60,652 nucleotides of DNA from DAOUMF01 sp034408935 (GTDB lineage: Bacteria > Chloroflexota > Dehalococcoidia > SM23-28-2 > RBG-16-64-32), in the NCBI GenBank assembly GCA_034408935.1, contig DAOUMV010000009.1, positions 1 through 60,652 of the forward strand. Direction: 5' to 3'. The translations under genes and the position numbers were made by a program. This document shows positions 53,683 to 60,652 of this stretch, one piece after another. Each line of letters starts with the position of its first letter. Positions within the stretch are counted from its first letter, which is position 1. Below the pieces are notes generated by a model. The model was given only the letters and a program-made list of their open reading frames with translations, had not been told where the DNA came from and did no database searches.

Positions 53683-56517
53683 CTACCGGCTCCCACGCTG
53701 AGACTGACGCCGTGATGGGGGAGCAGGCTTGGCCGTCCTCGCCTTCCCCTTGGCGGGAGCGGAGCGGGCGGCCCCGGACCGCCCCTTGGCCGCGGCGGCC
53801 GCCCCGCGCGCCGATGGCTTCCCCTTCGCTGAGGGTTGTGCCTTGCCCCTGGCGGGAGCGGCCCGCGGCGACGCCTTTCCCTTCCCCGAGGGCCGTGCCT
53901 TGCCTTTGGCGGCGGGCTGCCGGGCGCCGTCCTTCGCCTTCGTCGGCGCCTTGCGGGCACCGGTCTTGCGCTTCGGTTCCGCGCTCACGCCGGTGGGCAG
54001 AGAAACATCCTCCTTGGGACCCTCCATCATATCGACGACCGTAACGGCCGCCACGGCGTCTCCTTCCTCCGTATCCATTAGGGTGACGCCCTGCGTAGGC
54101 CGCCCCTGGAGAGATATCTCCTCCACCGCTGTGCGCAGGACGATGCCCCCCTCCGAGATGAGCATCAGCTCCTGTGTGGGGTTGACCATCCGCGCAGAGA
54201 TCAAGTTGCCCGTTTTCGGGTTGGTCTTGAAGGTGATGACGCCCTGACCAGCGCGGCCTTGAAGCGGGTACTCCTCGACAGGCGTGCGCTTCCCGAACCC
54301 CTGGGAGGTGACCACTAGCATCGCTTCCTTGGCCTTCGCGATCTCCAGCGCCACTACCCCATCCTTTTTGGCCAGCTTGATGCCCCGCACCCCGCCCGAC
54401 TGGCGCGACGCAGAGCGGAGGGAGCGCACGGAGAATCGCAGGGACTTGCCATGGGCCGTCACCAGCATCGCATGATCCTCGTCACTGGCCATCTTGACCG
54501 AAACGAGCTCGTCGTCCCGCTCCAAATCCATGGCGTTGAGGCCGCCGCGGCGCACGTTGGCGAAGTACTTCAGCGGAGTCTTCTTCACCTCGCCCAGTTT
54601 CGTGCCCATCACGAGGTAGTCCCGCTCCAGGTTCTGCGGCAGGCGCACCACAGCGGTCACCCACTCCCGCTGTTCGATGGAGACAAGGTTGATGAGGGGG
54701 ATGCCACGGGCCGTGCGGGCAGCATCCGGCAGCTCGTACGTCTTGATCTGGAAACAGCGACCGCGGTCGGTGAAGAAGAGGAGGTCGTCATGGGTGTCGG
54801 CCACCAGGAGGTGGCGGACGGCGTCGTCCTCCCGCGTGCGCATGCCGGTGATGCCGCGGCCGCCGCGTCGCTGGGCGCGGTAGGTGACCAGCGGCTGCCG
54901 CTTCACGTAGCCGCGAGTGGATAGGGTGACCACCACATCCTGGTGGGCCACCAGGTCCTCCTCCGAGAACTCCTCCGGCTCCTGATCGATGATCTGCGTC
55001 CTCCGATCCTCCCCGAAGCGCTGCTTGAGCTCCTGGGCATCGTCCCGGATGAGGTAATCGATCTTGCGGGGGTTGGCCAGCAGGTCCTCCAGGTACCCGA
55101 TCTGCTTGATGATCTCCGCGTACTCTTCCTGGATCTTCTCCCGCTCCAAGCGAGCCAGGCGACGGAGCTGCATGTCGAGGACGGCCTGCGCCTGCCGGTC
55201 GCTGAGCCGGAAGGGGGCCTTCATCAGCCGCTGCTTGGCCTCCTCCGCCGACGGCGAGCGGCGAATCGTCTTGATCACCTCGTCCAGTTTGTCCAGCGCC
55301 TTCAGCAGCCCTTCCAGGATGTGCCCCCGCTCCCGCGCCTTCTCCAGGTCGTGCTCCGAGCGGCGGCGGATCACCTCTCGCCGGTGGGCGATGAACGATT
55401 CCAGCATGCGCTTCAGGCTCACCGTCCGCGGCTGACCGTCCACCAGGGCCAACATGTTGAAGGGGAAGGTGGACTGCATGGCCGTGTGCTTGAACAGGTT
55501 GCTGAGAACCTGCCGCGGCTGCCCCTCTCGCTTCAGCTCGACGACGATGCGCATGCCGTGGCGGTCGGACTCATCCCGCAGCTCGGAGATACCGTCGATC
55601 CGCTTCTGGCGCACCAGGTCGGCAGTCTTTTCGATGAGGGCCGCCTTGTTCGCCTGGTAGGGCAGCTCGCTGACCACGATCTGATAGCGCCCTCCCTTGG
55701 CCATCTCCTCGATGTGGGCGCGGGCGCGGACGATGACCCGCCCCTTGCCGTCGGCATAAGCGGTGCGGATGGCGTCCCGCCGCTCGCTCGTAGGGCCCTG
55801 GCCGTCGGTGGCGGGCAGCCGCACCGTCTCGTAGCGGAAGATGACCCCCCCGGTGGGGAAGTCCGGCCCCCGCACGATCTCCGCCAGGTCGGCAGTCGTC
55901 GACTCCGGGTTCTCTATAAGGTAAGCGATGGCGTCGCACACCTCTCCCAGGTTGTGGGGCGGGATGTTCGTCGCCATCCCTACGGCGATCCCGGCGGCCC
56001 CGTTCACCAGCAGGCCGGGCAACCGCGCTGGCAGCACCGTGGGCTCCTGGAGAGAGCCGTCGAAATTGGGCGCGAAATCCACCGTGTCACGCTCGATATC
56101 GGCCAGCATCTCCTCCGCGATGCGCGCGAGGCGGGCCTCCGTGTACCGCATCGCCGCGGGCGGGTCATTGTCGATGGAACCGAAGTTGCCCTGGCCATCC
56201 ACCAGCGGGTGCCGCATCGTGAAATCCTGCGCCAAGCGCACCATCGCCTCGTACACGGGGTCGTCGCCATGGGGATGGTACTTGCCGAGCACCTCGCCGA
56301 CGATTCGGGCCGACTTCTTGTACGCGGAGCCGGGACGGATCCCCATGTCGTGCATCGCGTAGAGGATTCGGCGCTGTACCGGCTTCAGGCCGTCCCGCAC
56401 GTCCGGCAACGCCCGAGAGACTATGACCGACATCGCGTAGTCGAGGTAGGAGGCACGCATCTCCTCCTCTATCTTGGTGGGACGGATGTTGTCCGGTGAC
56501 GTAGTCTCTATGGCCAT
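53683..56517 (-). CDS. gyrA: DNA gyrase subunit A with a basic C-terminal tail
   Basis: 944 residues. The breakage-reunion domain starts at MRASYLDYAMSVIVSRALPDVRDGLKPVQRRILYAM, with active Tyr125 (AAMRYTEARL). The GyrA box QRRGGRG (after YRAQ) and the beta-pinwheel are present, so it is gyrase rather than topoisomerase IV. The region matching E. coli 81-87 reads GDDPVYE, with Asp86 at the Ser83 position and Glu90 at the Asp87 position. About 96 residues of Ala/Lys/Gly/Pro repeats (849-944, GKARPSGKGKASPR-like) follow the pinwheel, resembling histone H1 tails. Usual GyrA lengths are 800-880. Confidence 0.96.
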   Translation of the reverse strand: MAIETTSPDNIRPTKIEEEMRASYLDYAMSVIVSRALPDVRDGLKPVQRRILYAMHDMGIRPGSAYKKSARIVGEVLGKYHPHGDDPVYEAMVRLAQDFTMRHPLVDGQGNFGSIDNDPPAAMRYTEARLARIAEEMLADIERDTVDFAPNFDGSLQEPTVLPARLPGLLVNGAAGIAVGMATNIPPHNLGEVCDAIAYLIENPESTTADLAEIVRGPDFPTGGVIFRYETVRLPATDGQGPTSERRDAIRTAYADGKGRVIVRARAHIEEMAKGGRYQIVVSELPYQANKAALIEKTADLVRQKRIDGISELRDESDRHGMRIVVELKREGQPRQVLSNLFKHTAMQSTFPFNMLALVDGQPRTVSLKRMLESFIAHRREVIRRRSEHDLEKARERGHILEGLLKALDKLDEVIKTIRRSPSAEEAKQRLMKAPFRLSDRQAQAVLDMQLRRLARLEREKIQEEYAEIIKQIGYLEDLLANPRKIDYLIRDDAQELKQRFGEDRRTQIIDQEPEEFSEEDLVAHQDVVVTLSTRGYVKRQPLVTYRAQRRGGRGITGMRTREDDAVRHLLVADTHDDLLFFTDRGRCFQIKTYELPDAARTARGIPLINLVSIEQREWVTAVVRLPQNLERDYLVMGTKLGEVKKTPLKYFANVRRGGLNAMDLERDDELVSVKMASDEDHAMLVTAHGKSLRFSVRSLRSASRQSGGVRGIKLAKKDGVVALEIAKAKEAMLVVTSQGFGKRTPVEEYPLQGRAGQGVITFKTNPKTGNLISARMVNPTQELMLISEGGIVLRTAVEEISLQGRPTQGVTLMDTEEGDAVAAVTVVDMMEGPKEDVSLPTGVSAEPKRKTGARKAPTKAKDGARQPAAKGKARPSGKGKASPRAAPARGKAQPSAKGKPSARGAAAAAKGRSGAARSAPAKGKARTAKPAPPSRRQSQRGSR

Positions 56518-56546
56518 GAGATTGCCTGCCTTTTCCGTAGCTACAG

Positions 56547-56566
56547 CCCCTGCCTATCGGCAGGCA
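56547..56566. repeat. Hairpin repeat upstream of gyrA
   Basis: CCTGCC-TATC-GGCAGG, an intergenic palindrome of the family also seen at 9408-9426 and 14771-14810. It lies in the gyrA leader. Confidence 0.7.
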
Positions 56567-56613
56567 GGCTCCGTAGTAGGAACGCCCACCCTAGAGGAGC
56601 GTTAACCCAGGCG

Positions 56614-56641
56614 ATAATAACCCAGTAGTCGGGTATGTTCA
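56614..56641 (-). promoter_or_regulatory. Probable promoter of gyrA
   Basis: TGAACA (56641-56636), 16 bases, TATTAT (56619-56614) on the minus strand. The leader would be about 90 bases and contain the CCTGCC hairpin. Confidence 0.5.
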
Positions 56642-56869
56642 CGCGAGCGTCAGGGCCGATGAAGCGAGCCTTGAGGTGTTATCGGCCGCTCATGCGCCGT
56701 GAATGACGGTGGCAGCGGCTCACCCGCTGAGACGGCCCCTCGCACAAGGGTCAGGTTGTCGAGCCACGCACGAATCCATATTGACCACGAAAGCCGCCGC
56801 CTGGCCCGCGATTCGTCCTGCCACGTTCAGCGCCTCCCGCCCGACACGCGCATGCACCCGCGGAGCCCC
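56642..56869. other. Intergenic region between gyrA and the DUF3501 gene
   Basis: About 230 bases; only short ORFs without Shine-Dalgarno sites. No RNA gene or further repeat recognised. Confidence 0.5.
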
Positions 56870-57445
56870 CTAGCCCAAGTCACCGGCGAGGGTTTCGCGC
56901 ACCGCCTGGTCTAGCTTAGCTACCGCCCTGTAGTTGGGGTGGTCGAGCTCGATGGTGACTGGCTCGTGGCCGCTCCTGAACGCCTCGCGCTGGGCGGGCG
57001 TCAGAGGGAACCTGACGTACTGGACGGCGGCGACGCGGTCCTCCCGGCTCCAACCCGGCTCGAAGACGCCCGCGATCTTCTCCGAGCCGATACTCAGCCG
57101 CACGTGCTCATTGATGCCAACGAGACGGTCCATCTCCGCCCGTATGTCGTCACGATTGGTGAGTTCGATGAGCATCGTGGCGCTCAGCTCGCCATCCTCG
57201 GGAATCGAGTGGTTGTAGACATCGATCTCGTCTTGGATCGCCTCCGGCCTCGTGATGTGCTCCGCCCGCACCATCTCCTGGATCTGGTAGAGGACGGTCT
57301 CGCGGTTCTCGAACACCAGGCTGACGCAGTCGCCCACGGGGACTCGTCGCCGCTTCTTGATGTCGATGACGTGTCGGCGCAGGGCGTCCTGCATGGCCTC
57401 ATACTCGGGTAGTGGCTTGATATCGGCCAGGGTGATCTTCTGCAT
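56870..57445 (-). CDS. DUF3501 family protein
   Basis: 191 residues. It opens MQKITLADIKPLPEYEAMQDALRRHVIDIKKRRRVPVGDCVSLVFENRETVLYQIQEMVRAEHI. Further family text is IPEDGELSATMLIELTNRD and FEPGWSREDRVAAVQYVRFPLTP. The biochemical function is unknown. The family is regularly encoded beside rubrerythrin and a GlpC-like Fe-S protein, as here. Its start lies 3 bases after the stop of the Fe-S gene, so the two are co-translated. Confidence 0.9.
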   Translation of the reverse strand: MQKITLADIKPLPEYEAMQDALRRHVIDIKKRRRVPVGDCVSLVFENRETVLYQIQEMVRAEHITRPEAIQDEIDVYNHSIPEDGELSATMLIELTNRDDIRAEMDRLVGINEHVRLSIGSEKIAGVFEPGWSREDRVAAVQYVRFPLTPAQREAFRSGHEPVTIELDHPNYRAVAKLDQAVRETLAGDLG

Positions 57446-57448
57446 GGC

Positions 57449-58720
57449 TCACTCCCCCTCAGCCGGCGCGTAGGCGGCCTGAAGCACCTGGATGGGGTGC
57501 ACCGGCCTCACGCCGGTCGCTTGCTCGATCTGGGCCTGAGCGAGGGGGCAGTCGGTGGCAGCCAGGGCAGGCTGAGACTGTTGCACTTCTTGGAAGAGGT
57601 GGCGCCCCACCTTAAGGGACAGATCGAAGTACTCCTTCTTGACCGCCCATGTGCCGTCATGGGCTGAACAGCGGTCCACCACCTGGACCGAGGATCCTGG
57701 TATGAGCTTCATCAGGTCCCGCGACTTGTAGCCGATGTTCTGGGCCTTCAGGTGGCAGGGCAGGTGGTAGACGATCTTGCCGGGCTCGTTGGCGAACTCC
57801 GTGCTGAGGGCTCCGTCGTCGTGCAAGCCCATCAGGTACTCACAGATGTCGTAGGTATGAGAGGCCACAGGTTCAGCCTCGGGGCCCACCAGGCGCAGAT
57901 ACTCTTTCTTCAGCATGTAGCTGCATGTCGGCCCGGGGACGACGATATCGTGGCCTTCCTCGACGGCTGGTAGCAGCGAGCGAAGGTTGAATCGGACCTT
58001 TTCCGTGGCCGCGGACACGTCGCCCCCGTCCAGGAAGGGCATGCCACAGCATGCTTGCTCCGGGCAGGAGACAGCAACGCCGTTGCGCTCCAGTACTTCA
58101 ATACAGGCCTTTCCCACCTGGGGGTCGTTGTAGTTGACGTAGCAGGTGTAGAAGAGGGCCACTTTGCGTCCTTCGCTCTCGCTTGTGGCGGTTGGCTGCT
58201 CCTTACGGCTGCGGAACCAGGCGGCGAAGCTCTGGCGGTGGAACCGCGGCAGGACCCGCCGCCGATGGACGCCCAGCGTCTTCTCCAGCAGGAATCTCGT
58301 GGGGGGCAGGCTGTTGCCCCAGTTGGAGACGGGAGCAGTCAGGTCGCCCAATCGCCCCAGCAGGTCGGTGTTGCCAAGGATGCGGTCCTGGAATTTCATG
58401 CCGTGACGGCGCACCCTCAGCGCCTTGGCCCGCATCATCAGCGAAGGGAAGTCCACCTGCCACTCGTGCGGAGGCGTGTACGGACAGCGGACGTAACACA
58501 GCTTGCACTGGTAGCAGAGGTCCACGACGTTGCTCCAGTCAGCGGCGCTCACCTTCTCCACTTCACCGTCCACGCCGTCCGTGATATCCATGAGCGCGGG
58601 GAAGGCAGGGCAAATGGTGACGCAGAGACGACAGCCGTGGCAGATCTCAAACACGCGGCGGGCCTCGCTCTCATACCCGCCCTCGTCCCAGTAGCTTTCA
58701 GAGACGGGGTCCACGATCAC
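57449..58720 (-). CDS. GlpC/heterodisulfide reductase-type Fe-S protein
   Basis: 423 residues. Two 4Fe-4S sites near the N-terminus: CHGCRLCVTICPAFP and CYQCKLCYVRCPYTPP. Two CCG-type domains follow, the first ending EQACCGMPFLDGGD, the second with HLPCHLKAQNIGYKSRDL and CSAHDGTW in place of CCGxxG. The family passes electrons between quinone or thiol partners; here it is linked to rubrerythrin and probably supplies electrons for peroxide reduction, which is inference from the cluster. Soluble, no membrane helix. Confidence 0.9.
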   Translation of the reverse strand: MIVDPVSESYWDEGGYESEARRVFEICHGCRLCVTICPAFPALMDITDGVDGEVEKVSAADWSNVVDLCYQCKLCYVRCPYTPPHEWQVDFPSLMMRAKALRVRRHGMKFQDRILGNTDLLGRLGDLTAPVSNWGNSLPPTRFLLEKTLGVHRRRVLPRFHRQSFAAWFRSRKEQPTATSESEGRKVALFYTCYVNYNDPQVGKACIEVLERNGVAVSCPEQACCGMPFLDGGDVSAATEKVRFNLRSLLPAVEEGHDIVVPGPTCSYMLKKEYLRLVGPEAEPVASHTYDICEYLMGLHDDGALSTEFANEPGKIVYHLPCHLKAQNIGYKSRDLMKLIPGSSVQVVDRCSAHDGTWAVKKEYFDLSLKVGRHLFQEVQQSQPALAATDCPLAQAQIEQATGVRPVHPIQVLQAAYAPAEGE

Positions 58721-58862
58721 GGCAGGCCTCCCTTCGTGCGCAGACGTCGACTAGCTCCTCGGAAGCCGCCAGCCATTAGACTGGCACCCTTTAACGAGGA
58801 CTAGCCCCGCCGAGATGCAGCAGGGCCTTGCCTCGCACGATAGCCAAACATGGGGCCGGCGT

Positions 58863-59312
58863 CTAGATGGCGTCTGCTGGCTCTTTGCCTGCGATGGAGT
58901 CGAGGCCCTTCGTGAAGCGGCCGGCGTGGGAGCGCTCGGCCTTGGCCAGGGTCTCGAACCACTCGGCTAGCTCCTCGAACCCCTCGTCGCGCGCCGTCTT
59001 GGCGAAGCCCGGATACATCTGGGTGTACTCGTAGGTTTCGCCCTCGATACCCGAGCGGAGGTTCTCCTCCGTCGTGCCGATCGCCACGTTCGTTACGGGG
59101 TCACCGACCTCCTTCAGGAAATCCATGTGCCCGAAGGCGTGGCCCGTCTCGGCCTCGCCCGTGTCTCGGAAGAGGCCCCCGATGTCGGGGTATCCCTCGA
59201 TGTCCGCCTGACGGGCGAAGTAGAGGTAGCGGCGGTTGGCCTGGGACTCGCCAGCGAACGCTTCCTTGAGGTTCTCCAGGCTCTTGCTGCCCTTCAGATC
59301 CTTATCTGCCAT
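58863..59312 (-). CDS. Rubrerythrin family protein
   Basis: 149 residues of the ferritin-like diiron domain only: AFAGESQANRRYLYFARQAD, RDTGEAETGHAFGHMDFL, GETYEYTQMYPGFAKTARDEGFEELAEWFETLAKAERSHAGRF. The four Glu/His clusters for the diiron site are present, and the C-terminal rubredoxin domain is absent. It reduces hydrogen peroxide. AAGGAGGT lies nine bases before the ATG. It stands between the fur-family gene and the Fe-S gene. Confidence 0.94.
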   Translation of the reverse strand: MADKDLKGSKSLENLKEAFAGESQANRRYLYFARQADIEGYPDIGGLFRDTGEAETGHAFGHMDFLKEVGDPVTNVAIGTTEENLRSGIEGETYEYTQMYPGFAKTARDEGFEELAEWFETLAKAERSHAGRFTKGLDSIAGKEPADAI

Positions 59313-59366
59313 TGTTCTCCGACCTCCTTCAGTTCTTGCCTCTTACTAAGCCGATACTTCGATGCC

Positions 59367-59783
59367 TCAGTTGCCTTGACAGCGTGGACAGACCCCATAG
59401 AACTCGAGGCGCTCATGAACGTCAGCGTAGCCCCTGCTGGCGGCCACCTCCGCCACTGTCCGCCCCAGGTCGATGTCCAGGTCTTCGATGGTGCCGCACA
59501 CGGTGCACACGAGGTGGGGATGAGAAGAGGGGTTCCGACCATCATAGCGGGCGCCGTCACTGAACGGAAGCTCCAGAACCTCCTTCATCTCCTTCAGACA
59601 CTCGAGCGTGTTGTAGACGGTGGCCAGGCTGGTGGTTGGGAAGTCCTTTCGCACCTGACGGTAGATCTGGTCCACGCTGGGGTGTTCCCTGCTCTCGATA
59701 AGGACTTTGATGATGGCGAGCCTCTGGGGAGTGATACGATACCCAGCGCTTTTGAGTTTGGCTCGGAGATCGTCCAATCGCAT
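59367..59783 (-). CDS. Fur/PerR-family metalloregulator
   Basis: About 138 residues from ATG 59783 (MRLDDLRAKLKSAGYRITPQRLAIIKVL). The track-length frame to TTG 59849 would begin inside a TTGACA -35-like box and is less likely. Winged-helix text: HPSVDQIYRQVRKDFPTTSLATVYNTLECLKEM; the regulatory site has SSHPHLVCTVCGTIEDLDIDL, and a C-terminal CPRC completes two CxxC pairs. The link with rubrerythrin suggests a peroxide-sensing PerR-type role rather than iron control. Confidence 0.9.
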   Translation of the reverse strand: MRLDDLRAKLKSAGYRITPQRLAIIKVLIESREHPSVDQIYRQVRKDFPTTSLATVYNTLECLKEMKEVLELPFSDGARYDGRNPSSHPHLVCTVCGTIEDLDIDLGRTVAEVAASRGYADVHERLEFYGVCPRCQGN

Positions 59784-59922
59784 CTGTAGCGAGTGTCTAG
59801 AGTGATTCTTTCTTACTATAGGTTCTACCATGTCACCGACGGTTGTCAATAGGGACTACTGCAGCGGATTCCGAAAGCTGCTTATGCGGTCGATGGTCAG
59901 GGGTACTGGATGCGAGGCTCCA

Positions 59923-60652
59923 TCAGTCCTCCTCCCGCCACCTCACCTCGTACAGCCGCACCGGCTCGTCGAACCCCTTCAGGGCCACCTCGCCCCGGTC
60001 GGCGAACAGGAAGTCCTTGCCCTTCGCCAGCTCTCTGACGACGTTCGAGACCAGTATCTCACCGCCCTTCGCCGACGCCGCGATGCGGGCTGCCTCGATC
60101 ACCGCAGTCCCGAATAGGTCCTCTTCCTCCGCGATGGGCTCGCCGGCGTTCATCCCGACGCGCACCAGTATCGGCTCCTCGGCCGACTCGTTGTGCTGGG
60201 CGAAAGCCCTCTGCATGGCGATGGCCGACTCCAGCGCCCGCGTGGCCGAAGAGAACGAGGCCATGAAACCGTCGCCTGTCGTCTTCAGCTCCGCACCGCC
60301 GTGCGACCTCAGCGCCTCCCGCACGACGCGCTCATGCTGCCGCAGCACCTCGCGCGCCCTGGCGTCGCCGAGCCGCTGGGTCAGCGCCGTTGAGCCCTCA
60401 ACGTCTGTGAAGAGGATAGTGACAAGGCCCGCAGGGGCGGCCACCGCTGCTGCCTCCTCGCCCTCGCCCAGGAACTCGTTGATGGCGGACAGCACGGCCT
60501 CGGAGTCGCCCAGATGTGCCGACGCCATGGATCCCTCCAGTAGCACCAGGCTCGCCTCCGGTATCCGGGAGGCCAAGTCCGCTGAGAGGCGCACGCTGTC
60601 TCGATTAGGGATTCCGCGTCTATCAAGCACGAGCGTCGGCGACCTCAGCTGC
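59923..60652 (-). CDS. Adenylate/guanylate cyclase domain protein, probably fused to an alpha/beta hydrolase (partial)
   Basis: The frame is open to the window edge. The first 65 visible residues (SPTLVLDRRGIPN, RIPEASLVLLEGS, AINEFLGEGE) look like the end of an alpha/beta hydrolase domain. Then comes a class III cyclase domain: VTILFTDVEGSTALTQRLGD with the first metal Asp, KTTGDGFMASF with the second, and VRVGMNAGEPIAEEEDLFGTAVIEAARI. It would make cAMP or cGMP. Such hydrolase-cyclase fusions are known in Chloroflexota and Actinobacteria. Confidence 0.85.
   Translation of the reverse strand, partial: QLRSPTLVLDRRGIPNRDSVRLSADLASRIPEASLVLLEGSMASAHLGDSEAVLSAINEFLGEGEEAAAVAAPAGLVTILFTDVEGSTALTQRLGDARAREVLRQHERVVREALRSHGGAELKTTGDGFMASFSSATRALESAIAMQRAFAQHNESAEEPILVRVGMNAGEPIAEEEDLFGTAVIEAARIAASAKGGEILVSNVVRELAKGKDFLFADRGEVALKGFDEPVRLYEVRWREED

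Noticed and set aside
54943..56499. A 518-residue plus-strand ORF antisense to gyrA
   Set aside because: Shadow of the conserved gyrA frame; composition and lack of a Shine-Dalgarno site argue against coding.
59783..59849. N-terminal extension of the Fur-family protein to TTG 59849
   Set aside because: The TTG is part of a TTGACA-like -35 box, and Fur proteins normally start close to the first helix at MRLDDLRAKL.

Overview
The window is a high-GC bacterial chromosome segment that reads as housekeeping core interrupted by single accessory genes. The best guess for the organism is a Chloroflexota bacterium, Dehalococcoidia-like. Pointers are the CIRCE-controlled hrcA-grpE-dnaK-dnaJ cluster, an F420-type LLM oxidoreductase, a DUF3501/rubrerythrin/Fe-S cluster, Gly/Pro-rich lipoproteins and LysM-M23 envelope proteins, and many -10 boxes placed only a few bases before a start codon. 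No rRNA gene is present, so this is inference from protein style and not a phylogenetic placement.

Layout. 1-3361: the end of one and two complete tandem copies of a secreted cohesin/dockerin-like protein. 3400-9300: small accessory metabolism (LLM oxidoreductase, DUF4389 membrane protein, an orphan DppB-type permease, two tandem alpha/beta hydrolases, an SDR). 9286-9459: a promoter, palindrome and terminator unit with no gene in it, then dnaE. 13147-14115: a low-GC SIR2-like gene with a consensus promoter. 14209-16574: ogt, a LytM lipoprotein and rsmE. 16567-22996: the heat-shock/translation cluster, in transcription order hrcA, grpE, a 77-residue unknown, dnaK, dnaJ, prmA, rsmE. 23131-26266: a tiny membrane peptide, an MBL-fold protein, a GDSL lipase and a LysM-M23 peptidase. 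26535-30186: acyl-CoA dehydrogenase, SnoaL-like protein, flavin reductase and CorA. 30319-31653: an ApeA-like HEPN protein. 31730-34594: DUF72, two tRNA-Ser genes around a palindromic repeat, and a trypsin-like lipoprotein with an inserted calcium-type loop.

35059-46850: mnmA, rsfS and the thiL-tsaE-tsaB-ndk-lonB-like run, interrupted by several unrecognised genes of lower GC. thiL carries a second copy of its own first 47 bases about 0.86 kb upstream, on the far side of one such gene. 47255-50560: metallophosphoesterase, a membrane-anchored HExxH protein and a D-2-hydroxyacid dehydrogenase. 50620-56517: lon, hsp20 and gyrA. gyrA has a basic C-terminal tail and an unusual quinolone-resistance-determining region. 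56870-59783: Fur-family regulator, rubrerythrin, Fe-S protein and DUF3501, probably one peroxide/iron stress unit. The window ends inside a probable hydrolase-adenylate cyclase fusion.

No complete multi-gene novel system is obvious. The most unusual items are the gene-less promoter-operator-terminator unit before dnaE, the thiL 5' duplication around an inserted gene, lone SIR2-like and HEPN genes, palindromic repeats that appear to lie in frame inside mnmA and thiL, an rsfS gene without a usable AUG/GUG/UUG start, and the gyrA features.
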